The notes under the pieces are model-generated. The model saw nothing but the letters and a program-made list of their open reading frames with translations. It was not told the origin of the DNA and searched no databases. A program made the translations under genes and the position numbers. DNA of 64,000 bases from Arthrobacter sp. YN (lineage in GTDB: Bacteria; Actinomycetota; Actinomycetes; Actinomycetales; Micrococcaceae), in assembly GCF_002224285.1 (NCBI RefSeq), contig NZ_CP022436.1, positions 3,224,001-3,288,000 of the forward strand, read 5' to 3'. This document shows, piece by piece, positions 24,779 to 34,149 of this stretch (its first letter is position 1; every line of letters starts with the position of its first letter).

Positions 24779-26137
24779 CTACGCCTGGGGCCGGCGCTTC
24801 ATCACCAGGGACGTCACGACGCCCAGCAGCAACAGGCCAGCCGCGGCGGCCATGGAAACCACGAAGGCTGCACCCGGCCCCTGCGTCTCGGCCAGTTGCC
24901 CGGCCAGGTACGCGCCCAGCGCCGTGCCCGCGACGATTCCGCTGGCGAGCGCTGTCATGACCGTCGCCATGCGGCCGGCCGGAGCCACGACGCCGCCGAT
25001 GCTGAAGACGGTGACCATGACAGGACCCACCGGAATACCCAAAATCAGCAAGACAAAGACCATCGGCCAAATACCGCCGGGCAAGAGCAGCAAAAGCGAC
25101 AAGGCCGACATCGCCAGCGCAGCCGCAACCCAGCGGGAGGCCAGGCTGAACCGTTGCGGCCAGAACGCGACCGACAACGCAGCCACCGCAGAGCTCAAGC
25201 CCATCACCGCGTAGAGGATCCCCGCGATTTCGGCGGTGGCGTACTGGGCAGAGAAAGCACTCAAGGCATTCTGCGTCGCCCCAAAGAAGGTGCCCATGCA
25301 GACCATTGCCAGTACAGGCACGGCGACGACGGCGCCGGACCAACGATTGCGGCGCTGCAGACCAGCCTGCGCGGACTCCTCGGAAAGCACGACGCCGGAT
25401 GCCGGCTTGCGAGGTGCCGGAACCACGGCATGCTGGCTGGGGTGGACGGCGAAAGCCGGCACCAACGTGATGGTCATGACCGCAGCCAGGGCGAGCGGCA
25501 ACCACGGGGCCACCATGCTGGCCAGGACACCCACCAGCGCCGGGCCAAGGACGAAGGTGACCTCGTCCGCGGTGCCCTCGTAGGACAGCGCGGTATCAAG
25601 GTCGGCACGGTTTGCTGCCACGCTCCTGCTGCCGTTGGCAGCCGAGGGGGAAAGGGTGCGGGTAGTCAAAGCCATCCAACGAACCCTGGCCATCGGGCCA
25701 ACTTGCGGGCAACTGGCGCCGGCAAGGAAAGCCACGATGAGGACGCCAACAGCGTCGCTTGCCGAACCATAGGCCGGCGTGAGGTAGGCTGCCGCAAGCA
25801 GTCCCGTCACTGCCAATGCGTTGATGACAGCGGCGACCAGGAGCACGATCCGCTGCCCTGCGCGGTCGGCCAGGGAGCCGAGGACAGGGGCACCCAGGGC
25901 CGAACCAATGCCGACGGCTCCGGCAGCCATGCCGCCGATGGCGTAGGACTGGCTGACAGCCGTGACGAGGGTCAGTGTTCCGACGGTGAGCATGGCCAGA
26001 GGAAGCCGGGCGAAGAGGCCCAAGGGCAGGAAACCTGGTCCAGCAAGTTCCGGGAGCCGTGCAAAACGGCCGGGCAGGCGGGAGGGGCGTGAGGGTGCAG
26101 AAGACAGGGGCTGGGAAGCCACAGAAGATTTTTCCAT
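24779..26137 (-). CDS. MFS transporter
   Basis: 452 residues with about twelve helices and a proline-rich N-terminal cytoplasmic tail of about 40 residues. GSALGAPVLGSLADRAGQR is the loop 2-3 MFS motif; the second half has a shorter version near GVVAPAGRMATVMTALASG. It resembles small drug-efflux type carriers (DHA1-like), but the substrate is not indicated. No adjacent regulator on the same strand. The upstream 26138-26241 region holds no gene. Confidence 0.85.
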   Translation of the reverse strand: MEKSSVASQPLSSAPSRPSRLPGRFARLPELAGPGFLPLGLFARLPLAMLTVGTLTLVTAVSQSYAIGGMAAGAVGIGSALGAPVLGSLADRAGQRIVLLVAAVINALAVTGLLAAAYLTPAYGSASDAVGVLIVAFLAGASCPQVGPMARVRWMALTTRTLSPSAANGSRSVAANRADLDTALSYEGTADEVTFVLGPALVGVLASMVAPWLPLALAAVMTITLVPAFAVHPSQHAVVPAPRKPASGVVLSEESAQAGLQRRNRWSGAVVAVPVLAMVCMGTFFGATQNALSAFSAQYATAEIAGILYAVMGLSSAVAALSVAFWPQRFSLASRWVAAALAMSALSLLLLLPGGIWPMVFVLLILGIPVGPVMVTVFSIGGVVAPAGRMATVMTALASGIVAGTALGAYLAGQLAETQGPGAAFVVSMAAAAGLLLLGVVTSLVMKRRPQA

Positions 26138-26241
26138 TAATCCGGGTTCGCTAAAGGATGCGCATCGTCCCTCCTCCCGATGCGCGCGACCCGGTGTAAC
26201 GGGTTAAGTCTATCGGATATGTTCCCAGCAGGAACTTTGGC

Positions 26242-29200
26242 CTAGGCAGGAACCAATTCGGCAATGCGCACGGTGGATCCATGGCGACCCTTCACCACCT
26301 GCACCTGGCTGGTGATGCGTTGCTTCATCTCGGCAACGTGGCTGACCAAGCCAACTACCCTGCCGCCGTCGCGCAATCCTTCCAGGGCATCCATCACTTG
26401 CTCCAGTGCTTGCTCGTCGAGACTTCCAAAACCTTCGTCCACGAACAGCGTCTCGATGTCCACGCCACCAGCCTCTTGCTGGACAACATCGGCCAGCCCC
26501 AGGGCAAGGGACAACGAGGCCATGAAGGATTCACCACCGGACAGGGTGGAGGTGTCGCGGCGCTGCCCAGTCCACTCATCCACCACGTCCAGCCCCAGCC
26601 CCGACTTTGCGCCCCTGGCTGCCTTGGCATCCGTATGCTGCAAGGTGTAGCGGCCGTCGCTCATGGCAACGAGCCGCTCGGAGGCGGCGATGGCTACCTG
26701 TTCAAGGCGGGCGGCCAGGACGTACGTGTTCAGGCTCATCCGGTAACTGTTATCACCGGCTCCCCTCACTGTGTCCGCCAACTCTGCCAGCAGTCGCGCC
26801 TTGTTCCGCGGCTCCTGGCCGGCGTGGGCAAGGGCCAGGTACGCCTTCCGGAACCGGGCCACAGCTTCGGACGACTTTCCAGCCAGGCCTGCAGCCAGAG
26901 CAGCGGCGCGGGACTTGTCGGCAGCATCGGATGCCAGCAGTTTTGACCCGGTAAGTTCGGCCTCCGGCAACGGAAGCTCGCCAATACTCACTTCTTTGGC
27001 TGCCAGGACCAGGTCCTCGCCGGCAAACAGCTCATCGAGGCGGGAAGATTCAGCGTCGAAATCGGCGAGGTCCTTCTCAAGACCTACAACGTCGGCGGGC
27101 GGCAGGAGTTCACGACGCGCTTCTTCGGCAGTGCCGAATCCGGCTTCCGGCAAGACCCGGTTGAGGGAGGCGACGGCGTCTTCCTGTGCCTGCAGGGCAC
27201 TTTCGACGTTCCGATCAGCATCATGTGCCGCCTGCAGCAGCGTGCGCTCAGCCGACAGGGCGTCCAGCCTTTCACGCAGACTCGGGAAACCGCCCCTCAA
27301 ACCAGCCAGCTCCTCCTCCAGGTCATTGTGCTGTTCCCCAAGAAGGGACACCTCCGAAGACACTTGGGCTGCAGCGGCCAGTGACGAGGACAGTTCTTCC
27401 GTAACGAGGATGATGCGTTGGGTCAGGGACTGGTGCCGGCTGCGCAGCGTCTCCAAGGACGCTGCTGCCGTGCGGGCCGCAGAGAGAGCCTGCTGGGCAT
27501 CCGCCCGCTTGGACTCAGCGTCGGCCGCGTCCGCTGAACCTCCTTGTGCCTTCAGCCCGGCGAGAACCTGGGCCGCCGCGGAGACTTCCTCGGCGAGCTC
27601 TCCCACGGCTCTCTCACTGACGTCAAAACGCTCCTTCAGCTCTTCCTCTTCCTGGGCCAGGGAGAGGGCTGATCGTACTGCGGCAGCCGGATTCGGGTGG
27701 TCTTCGCTGCCACACACGGCGCACGGCGTGCCGTCTTCCAGGGCTGCTGCCAGTTCGCCTGCCGCGTTGGCAAGGCGTAGCTCGCGGATGTCGAGCCACT
27801 GCTGGCGGACATCCTGGGACTCGGACCGCGCTTGGAGATGCTTCCCGGTGATTTCGTCCGCATTTTCGGCGGCAGCGGCATAGCGGGCCACGATACCTAC
27901 CAATTCGGTGGCCGCCGCAGCCTCCCTTTCCAGCTCTGCCAGTTGCCCAGCGACAGGTTCGAGGGGCCCGATCTGTGTTTCCACTGTGGCAACGTCATCA
28001 CGAAGCTGTTCCAGCGCGGAGCGTGCCGCTTCCGATGCTGCGGCATGTTCAGCCGACTCGGCCCCCTTGGCCACCAACCGTGCTGCCATCCCGTCCAAAC
28101 GCTGCTCATCGGGAAGACGTGCCTCCAGCACAGCGCAGCTTGCCTTGACGCTTTCCAGGGCCGCGGCGAGGTTCGCAGGGTCCATGCCTGCTTCGTCCAT
28201 TTTCGAGCGAATCCCGGCTGCCAGGGCTGTAGCGGCCTGGAGCTTGCGTGCTGCGGTATCAACGGCTTCCAACTGACCGCTGAGCACGGCAGCACGGCGA
28301 TGCCGACTGAGCTTCTCCCTGTTCTCATGTGCACGGGGAGCAGCCAGCTCAACCAGTATCCGCCGCTGCATTGCGGCGCCAAGACGCCCGTGACGCAACG
28401 CTTTCTCCTGGGCTTCCTGGAATTTCCCTGCGAGTCGGGCCGCCACGGACTCCGCTTCCGTGGCCTCGTCCTGACGACGCTGCCACACGGCAACTACCTC
28501 GGCTTCCGCCTCGGCAAGCCACTCCTCGGGCGCTTGTCCTGCCGCGATGGTGGCAGTGGTGCCTTCTGAAACCCCTGACGCGGTTTGGTGCACGTCCAGC
28601 TGTTGCCGCTCAGCGGCAACCCTGTCCAGCAGCATGGTCAGTTCCGCAGTATTCTCCTGCACTGCCCCGGCCGCGACAGCAGCTTGCTGGGCGACGTGGC
28701 GTTCAACGGCTTCAAAGCGTTGTGTGCCGAACAGTTTCTGGAGGAGTTCCAGGCGGTCGACTGCCTTGGACCTGAGGAACGCGGCAAAGTCACCCTGTGG
28801 CAGCATGACCACCCTGGTGAATTGCTCCCGGTCCATTCCCAGGACGTCGGAAAGCTCAGCTCCTACCTCGTCATTCCTGGAGGACTTCTCTTCCCAGGTT
28901 CCGTTCACCCGTTCGCGGAGGAGGGTTTTGGCCTGCTGCGTGGTGAAGCCATTGCGCCCACGGGCACTGGGACGATCCCATGCGGGCGAGCGCGTCACTT
29001 CGAAACGACGTCCCCGCGCAGAAAACTCGCACACCACGCGTGGTTCAGCACCGGGGGCCGCGTGATCGCTGCGGAGCCGTTTGCCTTCCTGACGGGCGCC
29101 AGGAACGGACCCGTACAGGGCAAAGCAAATGGCATCCAGGATGCTGGTCTTCCCGGCCCCGGTGGCGCCGTTGAGGAGGAACAGTCCCTGCGCACTGAGT

Positions 29201-29271
29201 TGATCGAAGTCGATGTGCTGGGGCGTGGCGAACGGGCCGAACGCTTCGATGTCCAAGCGGTGGATTCTCAC
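26242..29271 (-). CDS. sbcC: exonuclease subunit SbcC (SMC-like ATPase)
   Basis: 1009 residues in Rad50/SbcC order: Walker A GATGAGKTS at 35-43, Q-loop near MLPQGDFAAFLRS, a long coiled coil, the zinc hook CAVCGSEDHP near residue 515, returning coil, then the signature TLSGGESFMASL and Walker B ETLFVDEGFGSLD. With SbcD it processes hairpins and double-strand breaks in an ATP-dependent way. Its ATG overlaps the sbcD stop (ATGA), so the subunits are coupled. Full length and intact. Confidence 0.96.
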   Translation of the reverse strand: MRIHRLDIEAFGPFATPQHIDFDQLSAQGLFLLNGATGAGKTSILDAICFALYGSVPGARQEGKRLRSDHAAPGAEPRVVCEFSARGRRFEVTRSPAWDRPSARGRNGFTTQQAKTLLRERVNGTWEEKSSRNDEVGAELSDVLGMDREQFTRVVMLPQGDFAAFLRSKAVDRLELLQKLFGTQRFEAVERHVAQQAAVAAGAVQENTAELTMLLDRVAAERQQLDVHQTASGVSEGTTATIAAGQAPEEWLAEAEAEVVAVWQRRQDEATEAESVAARLAGKFQEAQEKALRHGRLGAAMQRRILVELAAPRAHENREKLSRHRRAAVLSGQLEAVDTAARKLQAATALAAGIRSKMDEAGMDPANLAAALESVKASCAVLEARLPDEQRLDGMAARLVAKGAESAEHAAASEAARSALEQLRDDVATVETQIGPLEPVAGQLAELEREAAAATELVGIVARYAAAAENADEITGKHLQARSESQDVRQQWLDIRELRLANAAGELAAALEDGTPCAVCGSEDHPNPAAAVRSALSLAQEEEELKERFDVSERAVGELAEEVSAAAQVLAGLKAQGGSADAADAESKRADAQQALSAARTAAASLETLRSRHQSLTQRIILVTEELSSSLAAAAQVSSEVSLLGEQHNDLEEELAGLRGGFPSLRERLDALSAERTLLQAAHDADRNVESALQAQEDAVASLNRVLPEAGFGTAEEARRELLPPADVVGLEKDLADFDAESSRLDELFAGEDLVLAAKEVSIGELPLPEAELTGSKLLASDAADKSRAAALAAGLAGKSSEAVARFRKAYLALAHAGQEPRNKARLLAELADTVRGAGDNSYRMSLNTYVLAARLEQVAIAASERLVAMSDGRYTLQHTDAKAARGAKSGLGLDVVDEWTGQRRDTSTLSGGESFMASLSLALGLADVVQQEAGGVDIETLFVDEGFGSLDEQALEQVMDALEGLRDGGRVVGLVSHVAEMKQRITSQVQVVKGRHGSTVRIAELVPA

Positions 29272-30440
29272 AGCTCCGCCTCCTCCAACCGGACAGCTTC
29301 AAGGGCTTCTTTCAGTGCGGCTTCTTCTGCATCTCCGGAACGGCGGCCCCGGACATGTTCCAGGAAGCCGCAGCAAACGTCGAGGTCATCTTCGGCCTCG
29401 GCGAGCCGGCTGCTGTAGCTTGTCTTGGCCCGGGGCTCACCGCCTTCGGGGTCGAAGGCAAGGACCAGGGTGTCGGGGAAGCGGCTGCGCACCCTCTCCA
29501 TCGCCTGGGCAGGCCGCTCGGTATCCGTCAACGTGATCTGGCAGTAAGCACCTTCAGCCCACGCATGTTCCTCGGACGCCAGCAGTTCCTCCAGCGGGCC
29601 GCGCAGGATGGCCAGTGGTTTGGGCGACTCCCACAAGACCTCTTCAACCCCGACGACGCCGCCTGGGCTGATGTCCACGAGCCAGGCACCTTTATGGTGT
29701 TTGGCTTCGGAGAAGGAATAGGCCAGCGGCGAGCCGGAATAGCGGACGTTGGGAGCCAGCTCCTGGCGCCCATGGAGGTGGCCCAATGCGGTGTAGGCGA
29801 AGTCCTCGAAGAGATCCAACGGCACGGCGCCCAGTCCACCGATACTGAGGTCTCTCTCACTGTCCGAGGTAATGCCTCCGCTGGCGAAAGTGTGCGCAAG
29901 GACTACTGGGTAAACCGGTCCGGCTTCCCGACGGTGCTCGACATCGCGCCGAATCCGTTCCACAGCCGCCAAAGTGACGTCGAAGTGGTTGGCGGTATCG
30001 ACGCCCATGCGCTCGGCCACCAGCCGGGGCTCAAGATAGGGAATGCCGTAGATGGCGACATCCCCGCGGCTGCGGTCCGTTCCCAGCGGAAAAACCACCG
30101 GTTCGTCCAGGTCCTCCACCCGGGTCCGGAGGTGCACTCCCCCGCGCTCCAACAGCCGGGAGGCGAATCCCAGCCGGATGGCGGAGTCGTGGTTGCCGCT
30201 GGTCAAGACGACGGCGGCGCCTGCCTGCGTGATCCGGACAAGGGCGTCATCGAGAAGTTTCACCACGTCCAGGCCCGGCAAAGCGCGGTCGTACACGTCG
30301 CCGGCTATCAGGACGACGTCAATGGATCTGGCTTCGACAAGCGATACCAACTGGTCCACGAAATCGCGCTGGGCTTCGAGCATGCCAACGCCGTGAAATG
30401 ATCGGCCGAGGTGCCAATCCGAAGTGTGAAGTAACCGCAT
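29268..30440 (-). CDS. sbcD: exonuclease subunit SbcD (Mre11-like nuclease)
   Basis: 390 residues. The calcineurin-like metal motifs are complete: SDWHLGRSF (D, H), AGDVYDRALP (D), SGNHDSAIRLG (N, H), VLAHTF and GHLHGRQE. The C-terminal part is the capping domain plus the segment that binds SbcC coils. First gene of the sbcDC operon. Confidence 0.96.
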   Translation of the reverse strand: MRLLHTSDWHLGRSFHGVGMLEAQRDFVDQLVSLVEARSIDVVLIAGDVYDRALPGLDVVKLLDDALVRITQAGAAVVLTSGNHDSAIRLGFASRLLERGGVHLRTRVEDLDEPVVFPLGTDRSRGDVAIYGIPYLEPRLVAERMGVDTANHFDVTLAAVERIRRDVEHRREAGPVYPVVLAHTFASGGITSDSERDLSIGGLGAVPLDLFEDFAYTALGHLHGRQELAPNVRYSGSPLAYSFSEAKHHKGAWLVDISPGGVVGVEEVLWESPKPLAILRGPLEELLASEEHAWAEGAYCQITLTDTERPAQAMERVRSRFPDTLVLAFDPEGGEPRAKTSYSSRLAEAEDDLDVCCGFLEHVRGRRSGDAEEAALKEALEAVRLEEAEL

Positions 30441-30446
30441 ATTCCC

Positions 30447-30452
30447 AAGTTA
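30447..30452 (-). promoter_or_regulatory. -10 hexamer TAACTT of sbcDC
   Basis: On the minus strand TAACTT, six bases, then ATG 30440. Confidence 0.6.
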
Positions 30453-30511
30453 ACCGGGGGTACCGACAATAAAGCGCAGGCAAGCCGACCGCCGTCGATC
30501 CTGTCTGGTTT

Positions 30512-31462
30512 CTAGCCCTTTTTGCCGTCGAAGAAGTCGCGGGCGTCATCGTCGGCGGCCGCAGCAGGTGCTGGTGCAGGGTTGACGGTGTCCTTCTTCG
30601 CAGGAGCCTGCAGCTCCTTGGCGCCACCGGTTTCAGCGCCGTCCCCAGTGAGGTCGTGCTCAGCGTCGAAGGCAGCATTAACATCGTCCCCATGGGCGGC
30701 CTGGAAATCCGCTGACCCGGTACCGTTGCCCTCCGAAAGGCCCTGGAAGCCACGGAAGACCAGCCCGGCCAGCGCCGCGCCCAACAGCGGCGCCACCCAG
30801 AAGAGCCACAGTCCTTCGATGGCCCAGGAAGAGCTGAAGAATGCCTGTGCCGTTGCCCGCGCAGGGTTAAAGGGAAGGTTGCCCAGGACCTGGCCGAACT
30901 GAAGCAGCACAACCATGGCCAGGCCCACAGCGAAGGGAGCCAAGGCGGGAACCGCCCTGCGGCCGGCCGTCGCCCCCAGGAAAACTGCCACAAGCAGGGC
31001 GGCACCAAGGATTTCAACCATCAGGACGCCGGCCATCTGCGTTTGGGCCGCAGCATGTTCGCCGTAGCCCGGCGCCACGACATCGAAGGCGGCCCGGGCG
31101 TCCTTCAGGACGGGGACTGTGGTGACCACAAAGTAGATCAGCGCCGCACCTGCAACGCTGCCGATGAGCTGCGCCGCCAGGTAGGCCACGGCGGCTACAG
31201 CCCGGATCCGGCCGGCAATCAGGTTGCCCAGGGTGATCGCCGGGTTGAAGTGTCCGCCGGACACATGTCCGAACGCCAGCATGGCCACTGTCACGGTGAG
31301 CCCGGCTGCGAGGGCCACCGGTACGGGCGCCCCGCTGGGGTTGGAGAAAATCCCGACACCCACCGCCACGACCACAATGAACATCGATCCCAAAGCTTCA
31401 GCCGACAACCGGGCAGTGAACCCCGGTTGGTGGTCGGGTGTGGCCTGTACAGGAGAGGTCAT
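30512..31462 (-). CDS. MIP family aquaporin/glyceroporin
   Basis: 316 residues. Six helices with both half-helix motifs: HFNPAIT (NPA 73-75) and PFNPARA (NPA 199-201, followed by the selectivity arginine). The loop between helices 3 and 4 is long (about 118-145). Residues 240-316 form an acidic, Ala/Pro-rich cytoplasmic tail ending DARDFFDGKKG, not part of the channel and unusual in length. Water versus small-polyol selectivity cannot be set by eye. Single gene, own leader with AAGGA. Confidence 0.9.
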   Translation of the reverse strand: MTSPVQATPDHQPGFTARLSAEALGSMFIVVVAVGVGIFSNPSGAPVPVALAAGLTVTVAMLAFGHVSGGHFNPAITLGNLIAGRIRAVAAVAYLAAQLIGSVAGAALIYFVVTTVPVLKDARAAFDVVAPGYGEHAAAQTQMAGVLMVEILGAALLVAVFLGATAGRRAVPALAPFAVGLAMVVLLQFGQVLGNLPFNPARATAQAFFSSSWAIEGLWLFWVAPLLGAALAGLVFRGFQGLSEGNGTGSADFQAAHGDDVNAAFDAEHDLTGDGAETGGAKELQAPAKKDTVNPAPAPAAAADDDARDFFDGKKG

Positions 31463-31646
31463 GTCGAATGTGTCCTTACGGTTGATCTGGATGCTGGCCT
31501 TGCTGGCCCCGCAGCGTGCTGCACGCTCTGATGTAGCTGACGACTGCCCGGCGCGTCAAGGGCGTTGGCACGCCGGGTTGGAAGCCGATGGCCCTTGAGC
31601 ATTGTTCCAGCCGAGTCTGGGCAGTTGCTGAATCCTGTCTCCGAGC

Positions 31647-31997
31647 TTAGCCGCCCAGTGCAATGGCCGCGATCGCCGTACCGCCAAGGCCCATCACGGC
31701 CACAGTGCTGACCAGGACCAGCCGCGCGGAAGCAGCGTTGTTTCCGGCCTGGAGTTGACGTGAGCGAACCCACACCACGGAGGCCAGGACGATGGTGGCG
31801 GCGGCCGCCATGAGGGCGCAGATGCCCTGATAGTCAAGTCCCGGGAGCCCGGCGACGACGCTGGCGGTGGATGGCTCGGATGTCAGCCAACTCCGCCAAA
31901 TAAACAGGTCAACCACCACCAGAGAGATCAAGGTCCGGCGCCATGCCAGGGTTGTACGCTCCGGTTGAAGGCCTGGATCGCGGACCTCCACACTCAC
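31647..31997 (-). CDS. DUF202 membrane protein
   Basis: 116 residues. LQPERTTLAWRRTLISLVVV is the DUF202 opening, followed by three membrane helices. GTG 31997 has GAAGGG seven bases upstream. Thirteen bases separate it from a second DUF202 gene, so the two are a cotranscribed tandem pair, an arrangement seen in many actinobacteria. Function unknown. Confidence 0.85.
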   Translation of the reverse strand: MSVEVRDPGLQPERTTLAWRRTLISLVVVDLFIWRSWLTSEPSTASVVAGLPGLDYQGICALMAAAATIVLASVVWVRSRQLQAGNNAASARLVLVSTVAVMGLGGTAIAAIALGG

Positions 31998-32010
31998 AGG
32001 ATGCCCTTCA

Positions 32011-32412
32011 TCACCGGGCCACCAGGATCAGCACCGCGAAGGCGAAGGCTGCCAAGGCCACCACGATGGTCATGAATAACATGACGCGGGAGAACGGAAG
32101 AGCTTGGTCGTTGCGCATCGCCGCTTCCATCTGCCCCCACCTGCGGTAGGACAAGGCGGCCAAGCCCGCTCCAACCAGCGCCAGCAAGACGCAGAGGACC
32201 ACTCGAACGGGGGTCGGCGCGATGTTGGGAGCCAATTGGTCAACAGCCACCGCGCCGGCAAGCAGGGCCAGGGAAGTGCGGATCCACGCGAGGAAGGTAC
32301 GTTCGTTGGCAAGCGAGAACCTGTAATCAGGTGTCTTGCCGGTCCGTCGCCAAGCAGGTTCACGCACGCAGTCTCTCCAGGGTTCATCGGTGCCGGGCAG
32401 CTTCCCCACCAT
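32011..32412 (-). CDS. YidH/DUF202 family membrane protein
   Basis: 133 residues. DYRFSLANERTFLAWIRTSL is the stronger, YidH-type version of the DUF202 signature; three membrane helices follow. It is the upstream member of the pair and may heterodimerise with the neighbour. The start is uncertain: ATG 32412 has no clear ribosome binding site and the first 25 residues are not conserved-looking, so a later start is possible. Divergent from the ADP-ribosylglycohydrolase gene. Confidence 0.82.
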   Translation of the reverse strand: MVGKLPGTDEPWRDCVREPAWRRTGKTPDYRFSLANERTFLAWIRTSLALLAGAVAVDQLAPNIAPTPVRVVLCVLLALVGAGLAALSYRRWGQMEAAMRNDQALPFSRVMLFMTIVVALAAFAFAVLILVAR

Positions 32413-32436
32413 ACCAGCGGGCGTTCACGGGCACGG

Positions 32437-32442
32437 TAAGTT
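32437..32442 (+). promoter_or_regulatory. -10 hexamer TAAGTT of the ADP-ribosylglycohydrolase gene
   Basis: TAAGTT, six bases, then ATG 32449. Confidence 0.6.
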
Positions 32443-32448
32443 ACTGGC

Positions 32449-33519
32449 ATGAGTGTTGAACCTTCCTCCCCCGTTGCGCCGTCCTTCGAATCCCGTGTCC
32501 ACGGCTCACTTTTGGGTGGAGCACTGGGCGATTCCCTTGGTTACGCCGTGGAGTTCGATTCCATCGCAGCGATCCGCGCGCACTACGGTGCTGCCGGACT
32601 GACCAGCTTTGGACAGCTCAAGGACGCAAGCCATTTTTCGGACGACACCCAGATGACGCTGTACACCGTTGACGGCCTGGTGGAAGCCCTCGAATGGGCG
32701 AACGACGGTGTGGCAGCTGACGAGATCGCCTGCCTGTGGCTCGCCTACCTGCGGTGGCTCAACACCCAGGACGTCGCTGTAGCCTCTTCCGCCCCCGTAC
32801 CCCAGCCCCGGTGGATCGACGCCCAGGAAGTGCTCCGGCACCGCAGGGCACCGGGGAACGCATGCCTGAGCGGCCTGGCAACCGGTCAGATGGGTACGGT
32901 CGCGCGCCCGGTCAATCCCGACTCCAAGGGATGCGGCACGGTGATGCGCTCGGCCCCCTTCGGACTGATTCCCCACATCTCCCAGGAGGCTGTCTACAAG
33001 CTGAGCTCCGATGCCGCGTCCCTGACGCATGGGCACCCGTCGGCCCGCCTCAGCGCGGCGGCTTTCAGCTTGCTGATCCATCACCTCGTGGCCGGACACG
33101 ACGTCCGCAGCGCTGCCAACGAGGCACTCGACTACGTGAACGGTGTTCCCACCAAGGCGCAGGAACTCGTCGAAAGGCTGGAAGCGGCCTTGCAGTTGTC
33201 GCAGCAGTCCACCGTCCTGAACCCTGAAGACCTGACCGCAGCGCTCGGCGAGGGCTGGATCGCAGAGGAGGCACTCGCCGTCGGGCTCTACTCCGTTTTG
33301 GCCACGAGCGGCAACTCACCGGCGGACCATTTCCGCAACGCAATTGCAGTTGCCATCAACCACAGCGGCGACAGTGACTCCACCGGATCCATCGCCGGAA
33401 ACATCCTGGGCGCCTTCTACGGCGAAGAATGCCTCCCGGGCGACTGGCTTGAGGCTTTGGAAGCACCCGGGGTCATCCGCGGCATGGCGGGCAGGCTCCT
33501 CGCCGTCACCACTGGCTGA
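32449..33519 (+). CDS. ADP-ribosylglycohydrolase (ARH/DraG) family protein
   Basis: 356 residues, all-helical ARH fold. Both metal-binding motifs are present: FSDDTQMTLYT at about residue 64 and NHSGDSDSTGSIAGNILGA near 302, which hold the two Mg ions. GSLLGGALGDSLGYAVEF opens the domain. It should hydrolyse an ADP-ribose linkage, from protein, nucleic acid or a small molecule. No ADP-ribosyltransferase or dinitrogenase reductase gene is nearby, so the target is unknown. Confidence 0.9.
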   Translation: MSVEPSSPVAPSFESRVHGSLLGGALGDSLGYAVEFDSIAAIRAHYGAAGLTSFGQLKDASHFSDDTQMTLYTVDGLVEALEWANDGVAADEIACLWLAYLRWLNTQDVAVASSAPVPQPRWIDAQEVLRHRRAPGNACLSGLATGQMGTVARPVNPDSKGCGTVMRSAPFGLIPHISQEAVYKLSSDAASLTHGHPSARLSAAAFSLLIHHLVAGHDVRSAANEALDYVNGVPTKAQELVERLEAALQLSQQSTVLNPEDLTAALGEGWIAEEALAVGLYSVLATSGNSPADHFRNAIAVAINHSGDSDSTGSIAGNILGAFYGEECLPGDWLEALEAPGVIRGMAGRLLAVTTG

Positions 33520-33525
33520 CAGGTA

Positions 33526-34083
33526 CTACGTGCTGCGCAGCGTGATGTTGTTGCAGGCCTCGCAAATATCGGCCGGAATGAGGCCACGGCGCTGCAGGAA
33601 GCCGAAGATCGCGCAGCCGAGGCAAAACCCGACGAACGCTTCCAAGGACGCCGCAACGATCAGAAGCGCCAGAAGGAGCCACGCGGCCGGCTGGTAGCCG
33701 ATGAAGAACAGCACGACGGCGGCACTCGTCAACGCGGCACCGATGCCTTGCGCGAAACGCTTGGGCGGACCGGCCACCAGTTTGGCGTGCCCGATTCGTG
33801 GTGCCAGGACCTTGACAGACAGCAGCGCCAGCGGAGAGATCCGGGGACCAAACAGCACGCGGAGCCAGAAGCCGGCGGCAAGAATCACCAAACCCCAGCC
33901 CCAGCCGGTCAGCAGGGTTGCGACAGCCAGGACCACTACCAAACCTGCCGTGATGCGCGCGGCGTATTCGTTCACGGGATTGGGAAACGCGAAAACAGCC
34001 CGCCAAGCAGCCCCACTCGCAGGATGCACAGTATCCTCGGCTTGCCGGCGAACCGCTGCTGGAGGAAGTGAGGGCTTGGTCAT
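33526..34083 (-). CDS. DUF4395 membrane protein
   Basis: 185 residues. FPNPVNEYAARITAG, RVLFGPRISPLALLSVKVLAPRIG and GPPKRFAQGIG identify DUF4395; four membrane helices. Conserved cysteines occur in VGFCLGCAIF and near the end in DICEACNN, suggesting redox or metal chemistry at the membrane; DUF4395 proteins often accompany thioredoxin or sulfurtransferase proteins, but none is adjacent here. Convergent with the ARH gene, seven bases apart. Confidence 0.87.
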   Translation of the reverse strand: MTKPSLPPAAVRRQAEDTVHPASGAAWRAVFAFPNPVNEYAARITAGLVVVLAVATLLTGWGWGLVILAAGFWLRVLFGPRISPLALLSVKVLAPRIGHAKLVAGPPKRFAQGIGAALTSAAVVLFFIGYQPAAWLLLALLIVAASLEAFVGFCLGCAIFGFLQRRGLIPADICEACNNITLRST

Positions 34084-34089
34084 GCCCCA

Positions 34090-34095
34090 AGGCTA
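34090..34095 (-). promoter_or_regulatory. -10 hexamer TAGCCT of the DUF4395 gene
   Basis: TAGCCT, six bases, then ATG 34083 on the minus strand. Confidence 0.6.
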
Positions 34096-34149
34096 GGAGC
34101 GCAACTCTTCCAGCGGGAAGCATTGTTGCGCAGTATGACCGTTTGCGGG

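Noticed and set aside
24896..26092. A 398-codon open frame opposite the MFS gene
   Set aside because: The MFS frame has proper helices and motifs; the opposite frame is a shadow rich in Arg, Gly and His.
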